Shown: piece by piece, positions 15,421-24,564 of the stretch
How positions within the stretch are numbered: the stretch's first letter is position 1
How the letters are laid out: the number at the start of each line of letters is the position of its first letter
Source of the DNA: Thermococcus sp. 2319x1
GTDB lineage: Archaea > Methanobacteriota_B > Thermococci > Thermococcales > Thermococcaceae
Length of the DNA stretch: 64,000 nucleotides
Direction: 5' to 3'
Assembly: GCF_001484685.1 (NCBI RefSeq)
Contig: NZ_CP012200.1
Location: 118,321 to 182,320 of the forward strand
Notes under the pieces: model-generated
Databases searched by the model: none
What the model was told of the DNA's origin: nothing
The model's input: the letters and a program-made list of their open reading frames with translations, nothing else
Program-made: the position numbers and the translations under genes

Positions 15421-16188
15421 TCAAATATTGCCCTGAAGTTCACTCAAAAATTTGAGACTTTTAACAGCATCATCGAGAGTTTTTACCTCTAAAGACATGG
15501 GAACTTTGGGTAGTTTTTTCATTACCTCCCTCCAAGGGATTATACCCTCTCCCAGAGCCAAATGAGAGTCTTTTGTGCCGTCATTGTCGCTTAAGTGTAT
15601 GTACACTATTCTGTCTCTTAAGAGCTCAATAAACTCATCAAAGTTTCCAGTTGTTGTGTTTAAGTGCCCCACATCAAATGTCACGCCTATATTGGTTCCG
15701 TCAACGAGTTCCGCTATCCTCTCGGGAGTTTGAGCATCGAGAATCCAGAAGGAGGGCATATTCTCCAAAGCAACCTTCACGCCTATCTTTTCTCCCACTC
15801 TGTCTATTTCTTCTAGGGAGCGTTTTTGGACTTTTTCGTAGGCTTTGGGAAACTTTCCGCTTAGTGGGGACTTGTGTGCTGGATGAATTACCACAAGCAA
15901 GGATTCCATTCTATGTGCTACCTCCAGAGTCTCAAAGATAATGTTGAGAGAAGCCCTTCTTATTTTTTCGTTTAGTGACCCTATGTTTATATCGCTGAAT
16001 GGAGCGTGAATAGTGCTTTTCAATCCGTTGTTCTCTAAAAACTCCATATGCACCTTGTAGTTGTACTTGTTAAGCTCATGATAACCTTCGTTAACAATTT
16101 CAACGAAATCAACGTTGAGATTCTTAATTTTATGGAGGGCGAGGCTTAAGCTTTTGTCAAATAGGCACTGGCTCGAAATCCCAATCAC
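15421..16188 (-). CDS. Sugar phosphate isomerase/epimerase-like TIM barrel protein
   Basis: About 255 residues of the xylose-isomerase-like TIM barrel (AP endonuclease family 2) superfamily. Visible strands and metal ligands include STIHAPFSDINIGS, LLVVIHPAHKSP, VALENMPSF (metal Glu), VTFDVGHLNT (Asp, His) and VYIHLSDNDGTKDSHLALGEG. Members isomerise sugars or repair DNA; the specific reaction is unknown. The GTG start at 16188 puts strand 1 (VIGISS) at the N-terminus with GGTGA five bases upstream. A longer start at 16233 overlaps the AIM24-like gene as ATGA and is possible. Confidence 0.75.
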   Translation of the reverse strand: MIGISSQCLFDKSLSLALHKIKNLNVDFVEIVNEGYHELNKYNYKVHMEFLENNGLKSTIHAPFSDINIGSLNEKIRRASLNIIFETLEVAHRMESLLVVIHPAHKSPLSGKFPKAYEKVQKRSLEEIDRVGEKIGVKVALENMPSFWILDAQTPERIAELVDGTNIGVTFDVGHLNTTTGNFDEFIELLRDRIVYIHLSDNDGTKDSHLALGEGIIPWREVMKKLPKVPMSLEVKTLDDAVKSLKFLSELQGNI

Positions 16189-16229
16189 TCTTCTCACCGG
16201 AGAGGTATAAAGAAGAGGGTATAAAAACA

Positions 16230-16898
16230 TCATCCTTGAGACTTTGGCAGGAAGGGAATGAGCCAGCTTAAAAAGCTATCTATGCTTCTTGTTTGTATGT
16301 ATAATGTCCCAGTACCATAGAACTCCGCTACAAGTCCTTCGCCACCAAAGATAGTGCTTTTTATTCCCCCGACCCTTTTTACCTTAAAATCGAGACCCTC
16401 TGTAAAGGCCACTAAATGGCCGGTGTCTATTATGAAGCGCTCATCTCTAAGCTCCTTTTTATATATTGCTCCAAAGCTTGAAAGGAATACCGTTCCTTCC
16501 CCGGTTAGTTTAAGCAGAAAAAGCCCTTCTCTTGAGAAAAAGGTCTTTGCACCGCCGAATTTAGTGTCTATCTCTATATTCTCAGAACTAGCTAAAAATG
16601 CCCCGCTCTGGGCATATAGGGTTCCTCTCAGTTCTAACGCCTCTATGTCACCCATATACGGCGGGGCTAGGCCAATATTTCCTTTACCCCCTCTGGCTCT
16701 AAAGGTGTTTATGAATATGCTTTCTCCTCCAAGCATTGACCTTTTTAGGGCTTTAAAAACTCCGCCTGTCTTTGTTTCTATTTCCACGTTTGGGCTCATA
16801 TGAACCATTGCTCCGGGTTCTGCCTTAATGGCTTCCCCATCCTCCAATTCTATCTCAACCAAGCTAAAACTTGGTCTTTGAATAATTTCGTATCTCAT
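16230..16898 (-). CDS. AIM24 / TIGR00266 family protein
   Basis: A 222-residue beta-rich protein of the AIM24 family: AEPGAMVHMSPNVEIETKTG near residue 25, then LGGESIFINTF, GNIGLAPPYMGDIEAL and VFLSSFGAIY, with a final IKSTIFGGEGLVAEF. The family forms a trimeric beta-barrel-like structure and its cellular role in prokaryotes is not known; the yeast member is mitochondrial. It lies upstream of the TIM-barrel gene and may share its transcript. The last 15 residues (SFLSWLIPFLPK) look like a membrane-associated tail. Confidence 0.85.
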   Translation of the reverse strand: MRYEIIQRPSFSLVEIELEDGEAIKAEPGAMVHMSPNVEIETKTGGVFKALKRSMLGGESIFINTFRARGGKGNIGLAPPYMGDIEALELRGTLYAQSGAFLASSENIEIDTKFGGAKTFFSREGLFLLKLTGEGTVFLSSFGAIYKKELRDERFIIDTGHLVAFTEGLDFKVKRVGGIKSTIFGGEGLVAEFYGTGTLYIQTRSIDSFLSWLIPFLPKSQG

Positions 16899-16943
16899 TT
16901 ATAACACCAAAAGAAATTTGGTGATTTAGGTATATAAGCCCTT

Positions 16944-17657
16944 TTATCTTATTTCTCTCTTGTCTATTTGACCTTTTGCGTAGGGGCAGAGATCCTGCAG
17001 GGGACACTCGTTGCATTTGGGGTTTATAGGCTTGCATATTCGTTTTCCGTGGTCAACCATTGCATGATTCACATATATCCATAAATCCTTGGGTATTAAT
17101 TGTTTGAGGTATTCCTCGACTTTCTCCGGTGAAACCTTCGGAGGAGCTAAGCCGAGCCTTTTGCTGATTCTGTTTACATGGGTATCCACGGGGATTGTTT
17201 GTTTTCCAAAGCCGTAAGCCAAAACGATATTTGCACACTTTCTTCCTATGCCTGGGAGCTTCATGAGCTCGTTGATGTCGTCGGGCACTTTACCGCCATA
17301 TTTCTTGAGAATTATCTGAGAAGCTCTCACTATCCACTCTCCCTTAGTTTTCCAGAGACCGACACCATTCTTTCTCAAAAATTCCCGCATCTCTTCAATG
17401 GGTGTGTTCGCTATCGTCTCGATGTTCTTGTATTTTTTAAACAGCTCCCTCCACACTTTGTAGGTCACTTCATCCCTCATCCTCTGAGATATTATACAGT
17501 GAACCAACGTTTTGTATGGGTCCCCAATGAGGATTTTTTCCCTGGGATAGCTCTCCATGAGTTTTTTGATGATCTCTTGGGCACGCTTTTTCTTTTCTTC
17601 CCAGCTCTCGTTAAATGTAAACCCATCAGAGTTGGATAATTGTAAGTTTGTTTTCAT
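16944..17657 (-). CDS. nth: Endonuclease III (DNA glycosylase/AP lyase)
   Basis: A 237-residue base-excision enzyme that removes oxidised pyrimidines. The helix-hairpin-helix LPGIGRKCANIVL holds the catalytic lysine, IPVDTHVNRI the catalytic aspartate, and C-x6-C-x2-C-x5-C in ICKPINPKCNECPLQDLC binds the Fe-S cluster. The N-terminal part carries GDPYKTLVHCIISQRMRDE. Its start overlaps the preceding gene by about 30 bases; the second of two ATGs (17657) has better spacing from GGTGG. Confidence 0.92.
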   Translation of the reverse strand: MKTNLQLSNSDGFTFNESWEEKKKRAQEIIKKLMESYPREKILIGDPYKTLVHCIISQRMRDEVTYKVWRELFKKYKNIETIANTPIEEMREFLRKNGVGLWKTKGEWIVRASQIILKKYGGKVPDDINELMKLPGIGRKCANIVLAYGFGKQTIPVDTHVNRISKRLGLAPPKVSPEKVEEYLKQLIPKDLWIYVNHAMVDHGKRICKPINPKCNECPLQDLCPYAKGQIDKREIR

Positions 17658-18057
17658 CATGAACCACCAATACGGTATTTTTTGTAACCCTAACTTCTTT
17701 AAGTTTCTCGAATTTCCGGTTAAAAATCTTGTGCCCTCTTTGGTTCAAAATTAAAACCTCATCGTCAAAGACAACTGCAATAATGCTTTCTCCGAGAAGT
17801 AAATCTTCAATTTCCTTTTCAAATTTAAGTGTTGTGAAAAATATCTCTTCTCTGCTTAGCTCTATTGCCGTTGAATCGGTGATCTTGACAACTTCCGGCT
17901 CTGCATACACCACTTTAAATTTAAGGGGTTTTCCCAGCAGATCTATTTCCAGAACATCACCTTCTCTGACTTCTTTTCCCTTGAGTTTTGCCCTTATAAC
18001 CTCAATAAAATCGGGAGTCAAGGACGCTTCAAATAGGGGTTTTAGCATAACCCTCAT
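17626..18057 (-). CDS. Uncharacterised protein with Cdc48-N-like segment
   Basis: A 143-residue soluble protein I cannot name. Residues about 15-75 (IRAKLKGKEVREGDVLEIDL, then FKVVYAEPEVVKITDST) resemble the second half of the Cdc48/VAT N-terminal substrate-binding domain. The C-terminal half is a set of short beta strands (ESIIAVVFDDEVLILNQRG, NTVLVVHDENKLTIIQL) that look like half of a small repeat barrel. There is no ATPase domain. It overlaps nth and is probably co-transcribed, but no functional link is evident. Confidence 0.55.
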   Translation of the reverse strand: MRVMLKPLFEASLTPDFIEVIRAKLKGKEVREGDVLEIDLLGKPLKFKVVYAEPEVVKITDSTAIELSREEIFFTTLKFEKEIEDLLLGESIIAVVFDDEVLILNQRGHKIFNRKFEKLKEVRVTKNTVLVVHDENKLTIIQL

Positions 18058-18109
18058 AGCCCCACCTTAGAAAATGTACTCCCGAACCAATTAAGGGTTT
18101 TGGGATAAG

Positions 18110-18136
18110 TTTATAAAGATATATCTTTTGATATAT
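18110..18136 (+). promoter_or_regulatory. padR promoter with operator palindrome
   Basis: TTTATAAA at 18110-18117 is a TATA box. Directly behind it ATATATC (18119-18125), TTTT and GATATAT (18130-18136) make a perfect inverted repeat covering the core promoter. PadR regulators commonly repress themselves and their transporter genes from such sites. A GGTGAT ribosome site follows at 18139. Confidence 0.6.
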
Positions 18137-18148
18137 TTGGTGATATTA

Positions 18149-18604
18149 ATGGAAAGACCGAAGTACCGAGGATATCTGAAACTTCTAATCCTTAATTTGC
18201 TTGAAGAGAAGCCTTTGCACGGCTATGGTATAATGGCGGAGCTTGAGAAAAGGTACGAAATACCGGGCCCAAGTGCTGGAGCGATATACCCTTTGCTGGC
18301 TAATTTAAAGAGGAACAATCTTATTGAGGTTGTTGAGACAGAAAAAAGAGAGAAAAAACTCTATAAAATCACAGAAAAGGGAAGGGCATATCTTCAGGAG
18401 CATCAAAATGAGCTGAAGGAGGCTCTTGAGAAGGTTGAGCGTTTTAGAGAATTTTCCAGACTTGGGGGCAGGGAATTGTTTAAAACGATAAAAGAGGTCA
18501 TGGAAGCTTTACCCTCACTTTCTGACTCTCAAAAGGTTGAAATCTCGGAAGAAATTGAGAATTTTACGAAGAGAATAAAGCTGATACTTCTCGGAGGTGA
18601 GTAG
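18149..18604 (+). CDS. PadR family transcriptional regulator
   Basis: A 151-residue PadR repressor: winged helix in residues 5-90 ([61 protein letters not shown] are the family blocks, given here in part) and a C-terminal helical dimer arm. It lies directly upstream of a DrrA/DrrB-like exporter, with the ATPase ribosome site overlapping its stop region, so it likely controls that operon through the palindrome at 18119-18136. The ligand is unknown. Confidence 0.88.
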   Translation: MERPKYRGYLKLLILNLLEEKPLHGYGIMAELEKRYEIPGPSAGAIYPLLANLKRNNLIEVVETEKREKKLYKITEKGRAYLQEHQNELKEALEKVERFREFSRLGGRELFKTIKEVMEALPSLSDSQKVEISEEIENFTKRIKLILLGGE

Positions 18605-18605
18605 A

Positions 18606-19586
18606 ATGCATGCCATTGAAGTTGAAAATCTCGTCAAGAAATACGGTGACTTTGAGGCTGTAAAGGGGATTTCCTTTAAGGTCAAGAGAGGAGAAATATT
18701 TGCCTTTTTGGGGCCGAATGGTGCGGGTAAAACAACTACGGTTCACGTTCTAACTACTCTCCTAAAATTGACCTCGGGAAAGGCCATTGTTGCTGGGCAT
18801 GATGTTGTCAGGGAACCAATGGAAGTGAGAAAGAGGATAGGAATAGTGTTCCAAGACCCAAGCCTTGATAGAGAGCTCACCGCTTGGGAGAACATGTATA
18901 TTCACGGAAGGATATATGGATTGGGAGGGAATGAGCTTAAAAACAAAATAGAGGAGCTTTTGAAGTTTGTGGAGCTTTGGGAGTTTAGGGATAAGCCTGT
19001 AAAATACTTTTCAGGCGGTATGCAGAGAAGACTTGAAATTGCAAGGGCTCTTCTTCATGAACCAGAGGTGTTATTTTTGGATGAGCCGACAATAGGACTT
19101 GACCCTCAAACAAGGGCCCACATCTGGGACTACATCAAAGCCATGAAGGAAGAGCACAACATGACGATCTTTCTGACAACCCATTATATGGATGAAGCGG
19201 AGCAGTTGGCGGATAGGATAGCGATTATGGATCATGGCAAGATAATCGCCGAAGGAACGGCAGAGGACCTCAAAAAGCTTGTCGGCAATGATGTTATATA
19301 CCTCAAACTTGAGGCTCCGGAGGATGTTAAGTGTCTTAAGGCTGAATTCATTAGAGGATGCAAACTTTTATCGGATGGAAGGGTTGGACTTGAAGTTGTA
19401 AACGCTGCAGAGGCTTTGCCTAAGATATTTGATCTTGCTAAAGAGCGGAATGTGAAAATTATCGAAGTAACTTACCACAGACCAACGCTTAACGACGTCT
19501 TCCTGTATCTAACGGGGAGGGAGATTAGGGATGAGGGAGAGGCGAATAGTTTCGCGTCAATGATAAGGATGAGAATGAGGAGGTGA
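18606..19586 (+). CDS. DrrA-like ABC exporter ATP-binding protein
   Basis: A 326-residue ATPase with Walker A GPNGAGKTTT, signature FSGGMQRR, Walker B VLFLDEPTIGLD and TTHYMDEAEQLADR. The C-terminal extension (VTYHRPTLNDVFLYLTGREI) is typical of the daunorubicin-resistance type. With the following permease it would export a hydrophobic compound. The ATG at 18606 follows GGAGGTGA that overlaps the end of padR; the next gene begins six bases after its stop. Confidence 0.9.
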   Translation: MHAIEVENLVKKYGDFEAVKGISFKVKRGEIFAFLGPNGAGKTTTVHVLTTLLKLTSGKAIVAGHDVVREPMEVRKRIGIVFQDPSLDRELTAWENMYIHGRIYGLGGNELKNKIEELLKFVELWEFRDKPVKYFSGGMQRRLEIARALLHEPEVLFLDEPTIGLDPQTRAHIWDYIKAMKEEHNMTIFLTTHYMDEAEQLADRIAIMDHGKIIAEGTAEDLKKLVGNDVIYLKLEAPEDVKCLKAEFIRGCKLLSDGRVGLEVVNAAEALPKIFDLAKERNVKIIEVTYHRPTLNDVFLYLTGREIRDEGEANSFASMIRMRMRR

Positions 19587-19591
19587 AACAA

Positions 19592-20362
19592 ATGAGAGCT
19601 TTAACAACGATGGCATACAGACAGCTAAAGCGATTTACAAGAGCAAGATCAAGAGTTTTTGGAATGATAATCAATCCCCTAATATGGCTCGTGTTCTTTG
19701 GACTTGGATGGAGTAAGGTTTTCGACAATCCAATGGCCAGGGCGATATTTGGAGGCGTTGACTACCTAACTTTCCTCGCTCCGGGTATATTTGCAATGAC
19801 GATCTTCAATCAGAGCTTTATAGGTGGAGTCAGTGTCATATGGGACAAGCAGTTTGGCTTTCTTAAGGAAGTTTTGGTAGCTCCGGCTTCCAGAAAGGAA
19901 GGGATACTGGGCAGAATCCTTGGCGATTCATTGGTGACCTTGACACAGGGGACGGTAATTCTCCTTTTGACGTTCCTCTTAGCTGAGAATCTTAAAATAA
20001 GTGGCATCTTGCCATCTCTGGGCATTGGATTTCTCCTTGCGGTTGCGTTTTCAGGATTTGGAGTTAGCTTGGCCTTGAGGATGGAGAGCATGGAGGGGTT
20101 CCAGATGATAATGATGGTTCTCATGATGCCTTTAATATTCCTCAGTGGTGCAATGTATCCAATAGATACAATGCCCTCATGGATGAAAGCCTTGGCTTAC
20201 ATCAATCCCCTAACCTATGCGGTTGATGGAGCAAGGCATTTCCTTGTTGGGGAAAACGTAACAAAATTTGCCCTACCAACTGACGTTGGAATTCTTGCTT
20301 TGCTGGCCCTTTTCCTTGTGGGAATAGCCATGGCTGAATTTGAAAAAGCTACAATAGGTTGA
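19592..20362 (+). CDS. DrrB-like ABC-2 permease
   Basis: A 256-residue permease with six helices and the ABC-2 signature region: NPLIWLVFFGLGWSKVF at the N-terminus, a tight block LMMPLIFLSGAMYPIDTMP before helix 5 and INPLTYAVDGARHFL after it. It pairs with the upstream ATPase and completes a PadR-controlled export operon. Start ATG 19592 is set by GAGGAGGTGA; an upstream GTG lies inside this site. The gene converges on pgk with only two bases between the stops. Confidence 0.9.
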   Translation: MRALTTMAYRQLKRFTRARSRVFGMIINPLIWLVFFGLGWSKVFDNPMARAIFGGVDYLTFLAPGIFAMTIFNQSFIGGVSVIWDKQFGFLKEVLVAPASRKEGILGRILGDSLVTLTQGTVILLLTFLLAENLKISGILPSLGIGFLLAVAFSGFGVSLALRMESMEGFQMIMMVLMMPLIFLSGAMYPIDTMPSWMKALAYINPLTYAVDGARHFLVGENVTKFALPTDVGILALLALFLVGIAMAEFEKATIG

Positions 20363-20364
20363 TT

Positions 20365-21600
20365 TTAACTCTTTTTTGCATTTTTAAATTTTTCATAGCT
20401 TATTTTAAGTGCCTCAACGAGAGGAAGCTTTTCTCCAGCAAAAAACGTTAACATAGCCCCACCGCCCGTGCTTATGTGGGAGATTCCCTTTATGTTGTAC
20501 TTATATATGCTTGCTATTGAATGTCCCCCGCCAACAACTGAGAATGCCCCACTTTCCCCTATTGCCTTGAAGACCTCCACAGTGCCCTTTGCAAACTCTT
20601 CTACCTCAAAAACTCCCATGGGGCCGTTTGCGACTATTATGGCAGCCTCCTGGAGTATTTCCCTGTATTTTTCTATTGTTCTGCCCCCTATGTCCATAAT
20701 TGGTTTTTCATCAAAAATCCATTTTTTATCGCTCAACAGATCTATTTCGACTCTCTCACCTTTGTATTCAACTGCAAAATCTACTGGAGTCCTCACATAG
20801 GGATAAAACTCATTCAATATCTTTTCCGCCCAATCTGTGAGTTCTATTAGTCCTTTTTTCTCGAGAAAACTTATGTTAGCATCTCCAAGATCAAATCCTT
20901 TTGCCAGGGTGAATATTTGGCCCACCAAACCGCCTGTTAAAATCAAGTCGGCTTTCCCGTTCCTCAAAACATTCTCTGCAACCTTAAGCGAATCATCAAC
21001 TTTTGCCCCACCCAGTACATAGATTTTGGGCCTTTCTTCACTTTCATATGCTTTATTCAATGCTTTTAGTTCGCTCTCCATTAAAAATCCGGGTATCATT
21101 GGTTTTAACCTTGCAAAACCAACTAAAGAGGGCTGGGATCTGTGAGAGGCGGCAAATGCGTCTGTAACCACGTAGTCTATTAGGGGGCTAAGCTTCCTAA
21201 CAAAGTGCGTTTTTTCGCACTTTTCTAAGGGGGCTTGTTTAGTTTCCTCCGCCGCAAATCTGAGGTTCTCCAACATAAGTATTTCACCGGGTTTTAGAGA
21301 TGATATTGCTTCCCTTGCACATTTTCCGAAGACATCCTCCACATATTTTACTTCGATACCGAGCAGGGAACTCAGTATTTCGGCATGCTGTTCAGTGGTT
21401 AGGTAGTCTTCTTCATAGGGCTTGCTTTGGTGAGTTCCAACAACAACCTTTGCGTTGTGTTCGAGTAAATACCTTATGGTGGGTAGAACAGCCCTAAATC
21501 GAGCATCGCTGATTATCTTCCCATTCTTGACAGGTGAGTTTAAATCCGCCCTAAAAAAGACTGTTTTGCCGTGATAGTTAAATTCTGTCAGCTTAAACAT
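20365..21600 (-). CDS. pgk: Phosphoglycerate kinase
   Basis: A 411-residue archaeal-type phosphoglycerate kinase, which interconverts 1,3-bisphosphoglycerate and 3-phosphoglycerate with ATP. Motifs include FFRADLNSPV near residue 15, THQSKP, LENLRFAAEE, VTDAFAASHRSQPS, YVLGGAKVDDSLKV and the nucleotide site VVGGGHSIAS near 360. In Thermococcales glycolysis largely bypasses this step with GAPOR/GAPN, so the enzyme serves mainly gluconeogenesis; that is general knowledge, not seen here. Only a half-match (GTGATA near 21659) to the glycolytic TGM motif lies upstream. Confidence 0.95.
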   Translation of the reverse strand: MFKLTEFNYHGKTVFFRADLNSPVKNGKIISDARFRAVLPTIRYLLEHNAKVVVGTHQSKPYEEDYLTTEQHAEILSSLLGIEVKYVEDVFGKCAREAISSLKPGEILMLENLRFAAEETKQAPLEKCEKTHFVRKLSPLIDYVVTDAFAASHRSQPSLVGFARLKPMIPGFLMESELKALNKAYESEERPKIYVLGGAKVDDSLKVAENVLRNGKADLILTGGLVGQIFTLAKGFDLGDANISFLEKKGLIELTDWAEKILNEFYPYVRTPVDFAVEYKGERVEIDLLSDKKWIFDEKPIMDIGGRTIEKYREILQEAAIIVANGPMGVFEVEEFAKGTVEVFKAIGESGAFSVVGGGHSIASIYKYNIKGISHISTGGGAMLTFFAGEKLPLVEALKISYEKFKNAKKS

Positions 21601-21723
21601 TTTCTCACCTGAGAGAATGTAAATGGGAAATAGTTAAAAGATTATTTTAAACACCAGTGGTGATAGGTGTATTATGCAAAACGAATTTATAGAGAAGAAT
21701 CCCCTATTATGTGGGGGAGTACC

Positions 21724-23871
21724 ATGGAATGGACGGTGAAAATATTAAACTCCGCCTCTGATGGGGATATAATTCGTATTGTTCAAGGGCTTGTTGAATC
21801 TTTGGGGTTTAAAGAAGCCGAGAGGGTAAGAGCTAAAGAGTGGAAAATCGACTTCATAGCCCTCCGCGAAGACCCAATCTCTGGACTTGAGAAGTATGCA
21901 ATAAAGGTAAAAACAAAAGGGTTGGCATCTTCTAAGGAAGTTGAAGAATTTGCAGAGGCCATCATAAAAGCCAAAGCCGATAGAGGGATTTTTCTTTCTG
22001 TTAGTGGATTCACAAAGGATGCAAAAGTGCTCCTGGAGAGGGAGTACAAGGGGAAGATAATCCCTTGGGATGGGGAAAGGCTCGTTAAGGAATTAAACGA
22101 CAAGAAAATTCCAGTAGCCTATGAGTTGGTTGAAAGGCTCAAAAAGGAGGAGATGGGGAAGGAAGAGGAAAAAAGAATGGGTATGCTAAAGGTTATACGG
22201 CTGGATGCACCATTGTTATACTCTTTCTCGCCCAATAAAGTTCTTGAAAGGGTAGTGTCGGTTATAGAATCTCGGTATAAAATCAAACGAGAGGATATTT
22301 TTCTGGAAGAGCTGGTAGTTGAGCTTTCTACCGGTTATGTAATTTTGTGGTCTGCTAAAAAAGACACGAAGGAGGTAAAAGACAAGGCGGTAGTTCTGTC
22401 AAGGGAAGAAGTAATCCCCTTTGTAAGCGGAGACGTTGAGTTGGAGAGAAAGGTATCAAGAGCCCTCTTGGAAAGCGAGTCTACAATAAAGGCTAGTGAA
22501 GTTGAAATAACATCCGCAATTTCCCAAAATGAGGCGGTGATAGCCCTCAAATTAAAACTTGCAGATGAACTTGAGACTCCCCAAACGAATATCTATCTAA
22601 GTTCCAGAAGAAAGGTTTATGTTCCGAAGAAAGCTTTGTTGAACCTTAAGGTGGGCATCAACTCCGCCAAAGCTGAAGTTGATCTTAAAACGAATGACAT
22701 CAAGATAAACATGGCTCCTCTTCCAAAGGAAAAGCTCGTTGAAATAGCCAGAGAAGAATGCAAAAAATATCTCGGAGAGGATACAGAAGAAATTTCCGTA
22801 GAGGAAAAAGATTCCGTAGCTATTATAAGTGGACAAACTAAGCGGTTTGTTTTTAGGATTGCTTTGCACGTCTACAGTGGTAGGGTTGTGAAAAGAAAGT
22901 CAAAAATGAAACGGGAGGCAATATTCTCTGAGATTGCCAAACTGTATCCTGATGGAGAGGTGATATTCTTTGATGAAAAAGAAAATAGAGCAATAGTAGA
23001 TGTGATGACTCCAAAGGAAGTCGTGGTTCTTGAGTTCAACTTAGAAAATGGGGGGCATAGAGTAGTTGCAAATCTAATTCATCCTTATCAAATTGCAAAT
23101 TCTGCCAGGAACATTATTGAAAGGAATTTTGACATAAAGGGACTTGAGCTTGTTGACTTTAAACTCCATAATACAACCCATTTGGAGCTACTCCTTGAGA
23201 GTGTTGACGGGAAGATTAAGGTAAATGCCGATGGAAAAACGGGAGATATAATAGATTACTTCGTTGAAATAAGCCCTCAGAAAGCCAGAGAGGTAATCCT
23301 CCAAAAATATAAGGGGTGGGAAATAAAGAAGCTGGAGAAGAATGAAGCTTATGAGGCTGAGCTTGAGAATGACAAATCTATCCTAAGAATATCCCTTAGC
23401 AAAGATGGGAAAATCCTAAATGAACTGGATAGACGGCTGAAAATTGATGTAGTGAGAGAGATAGCGGAGAAGTTCTTGAAAGAGAAGGGCATATCTGCAA
23501 CCATTAAAGAGATAAAGCTCAATGAAAACTGGTTAATCAAGTTTGTTGGAGAGGAAAGAGTAGGGGAACTGGTAATAGGGAGGAGCTCTGGAGAGATCTT
23601 AAAGAGCGATGTATTTTTGACTGAGATAGCGATTGAGGAGAGCTACAAGAGGTATATACTGGAAAAGTTCAATGAAAAGAACCTCAATACGGAAAGGATA
23701 GTCCTCTACAAGGAAAAGGGGTATGCAGTGATAAAGCTAATAGGTGACAAGTCGGTTTACTATGCAAAAATAGACCTGAGAAGTGGCAAGATTTTGGAAG
23801 AAGATAGACTGCCCAGGAAAGGTTTGATGGCAAAGATAAAGAAAATTCAATTGGAAGCAAAATACAAATAA
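21724..23871 (+). CDS. Mrr-nuclease-like domain fused to PepSY-like repeats
   Basis: A 715-residue cytoplasmic protein. Residues 1-135 resemble the Mrr-type restriction nuclease fold (DGDIIRIVQGLVESLGF, KIDFIALRED, YAIKVKTKG, ADRGIFLSVSGFTKDA). The usual Q-x-K is K-x-K, so cleavage is uncertain. After a charged linker near 160, residues about 190-715 contain several 80-residue units with a helix (REIAEKFLKEKGI), strands and a turn ending in SG-x-I-L or TG-x-I, which resemble PepSY domains. There is no signal peptide. Start at ATG 21724 behind GGGGGAG. No methylase is nearby, so this is not a classical restriction system. Confidence 0.6.
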   Translation: MEWTVKILNSASDGDIIRIVQGLVESLGFKEAERVRAKEWKIDFIALREDPISGLEKYAIKVKTKGLASSKEVEEFAEAIIKAKADRGIFLSVSGFTKDAKVLLEREYKGKIIPWDGERLVKELNDKKIPVAYELVERLKKEEMGKEEEKRMGMLKVIRLDAPLLYSFSPNKVLERVVSVIESRYKIKREDIFLEELVVELSTGYVILWSAKKDTKEVKDKAVVLSREEVIPFVSGDVELERKVSRALLESESTIKASEVEITSAISQNEAVIALKLKLADELETPQTNIYLSSRRKVYVPKKALLNLKVGINSAKAEVDLKTNDIKINMAPLPKEKLVEIAREECKKYLGEDTEEISVEEKDSVAIISGQTKRFVFRIALHVYSGRVVKRKSKMKREAIFSEIAKLYPDGEVIFFDEKENRAIVDVMTPKEVVVLEFNLENGGHRVVANLIHPYQIANSARNIIERNFDIKGLELVDFKLHNTTHLELLLESVDGKIKVNADGKTGDIIDYFVEISPQKAREVILQKYKGWEIKKLEKNEAYEAELENDKSILRISLSKDGKILNELDRRLKIDVVREIAEKFLKEKGISATIKEIKLNENWLIKFVGEERVGELVIGRSSGEILKSDVFLTEIAIEESYKRYILEKFNEKNLNTERIVLYKEKGYAVIKLIGDKSVYYAKIDLRSGKILEEDRLPRKGLMAKIKKIQLEAKYK

Positions 23872-24483
23872 TCAGGTCATCAGGAGGCTTTCAATTAATT
23901 TTATCGCCTCTACTATTTTTGTTTCTGGTACTTCTTCCTCTGGGAGTTCCAGGTTAATTACAAGCCTTTCTTCTTGTGCTTCCTCATCTAACCCGTAAAC
24001 CTCGAGTTCTTCTACATCTACGTCTTCAAAGAAGTTCTCGATCTCTGGCCCTATTACCTTCTTGTCGTTTCCGTAAACCTCTACCCTGATAAGATCATCT
24101 TTGGACGAAGCAACAACTGCTATCTCGTAATCACCAACCCTTTTTGTGAACTTGATAAGGTTTCCGTAACCTAAAACCTCTTCAGTGAACCCAAGGTTTT
24201 TCATGACTCCCCTTATTCTCTCAATCTTTGCCTTCATCCTGTTTAATATCTTATCCCTCAATTTATAACTCTCTTCGAGGGCTTTCTTTATGCCCTCTCC
24301 AGCTTTTTCCACCTCGCCTTCCCATATTCCAACAATCTTTATCCCAGAAGAGGTCGGTTTAAGCTCAATTTTTAGGTTCTCTATGTCAAAATCTTTTAAG
24401 TCTTCAATCTTAAGCTCGCTAAGGCTGAGTATTTCAAATTCGATTCTAACTAGATTGCCAAAAGCTTTCCCCTTAAATTTCAA
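23872..24483 (-). CDS. Conserved hypothetical protein
   Basis: A 203-residue acidic protein I do not recognise. It has an N-terminal beta sheet (VRIEFEILSLSELKIEDL), a long charged helix (GIKKALEESYKLRDKILNRM), then strands with alternating Glu and Val and a last helix (KIVEAIKLIESLLMT). No catalytic motif, cysteine or membrane segment is visible. It ends against the preceding convergent gene with no gap. Confidence 0.6.
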   Translation of the reverse strand: MKFKGKAFGNLVRIEFEILSLSELKIEDLKDFDIENLKIELKPTSSGIKIVGIWEGEVEKAGEGIKKALEESYKLRDKILNRMKAKIERIRGVMKNLGFTEEVLGYGNLIKFTKRVGDYEIAVVASSKDDLIRVEVYGNDKKVIGPEIENFFEDVDVEELEVYGLDEEAQEERLVINLELPEEEVPETKIVEAIKLIESLLMT

Positions 24484-24564
24484 AGGGCATCACCTAGAAT
24501 GGGGAGGATAAGTGGGTTTAAAAACTCTTCTATATGGGATAATGAAAATAATAAAAGAGAGCAA

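Noticed and set aside
18119-18136. Intrinsic terminator of the preceding minus-strand gene
   Set aside because: It lies upstream, not downstream, of that gene, and its place below a TATA box fits an operator better.
21655-21665. TGM glycolytic regulator site before pgk
   Set aside because: Only GTGATA is present; the TATCAC half at the right distance is missing.
22335-22869. Minus-strand frames inside the Mrr-like gene
   Set aside because: They are shadows of a long, well-coded plus-strand gene and lack ribosome sites.
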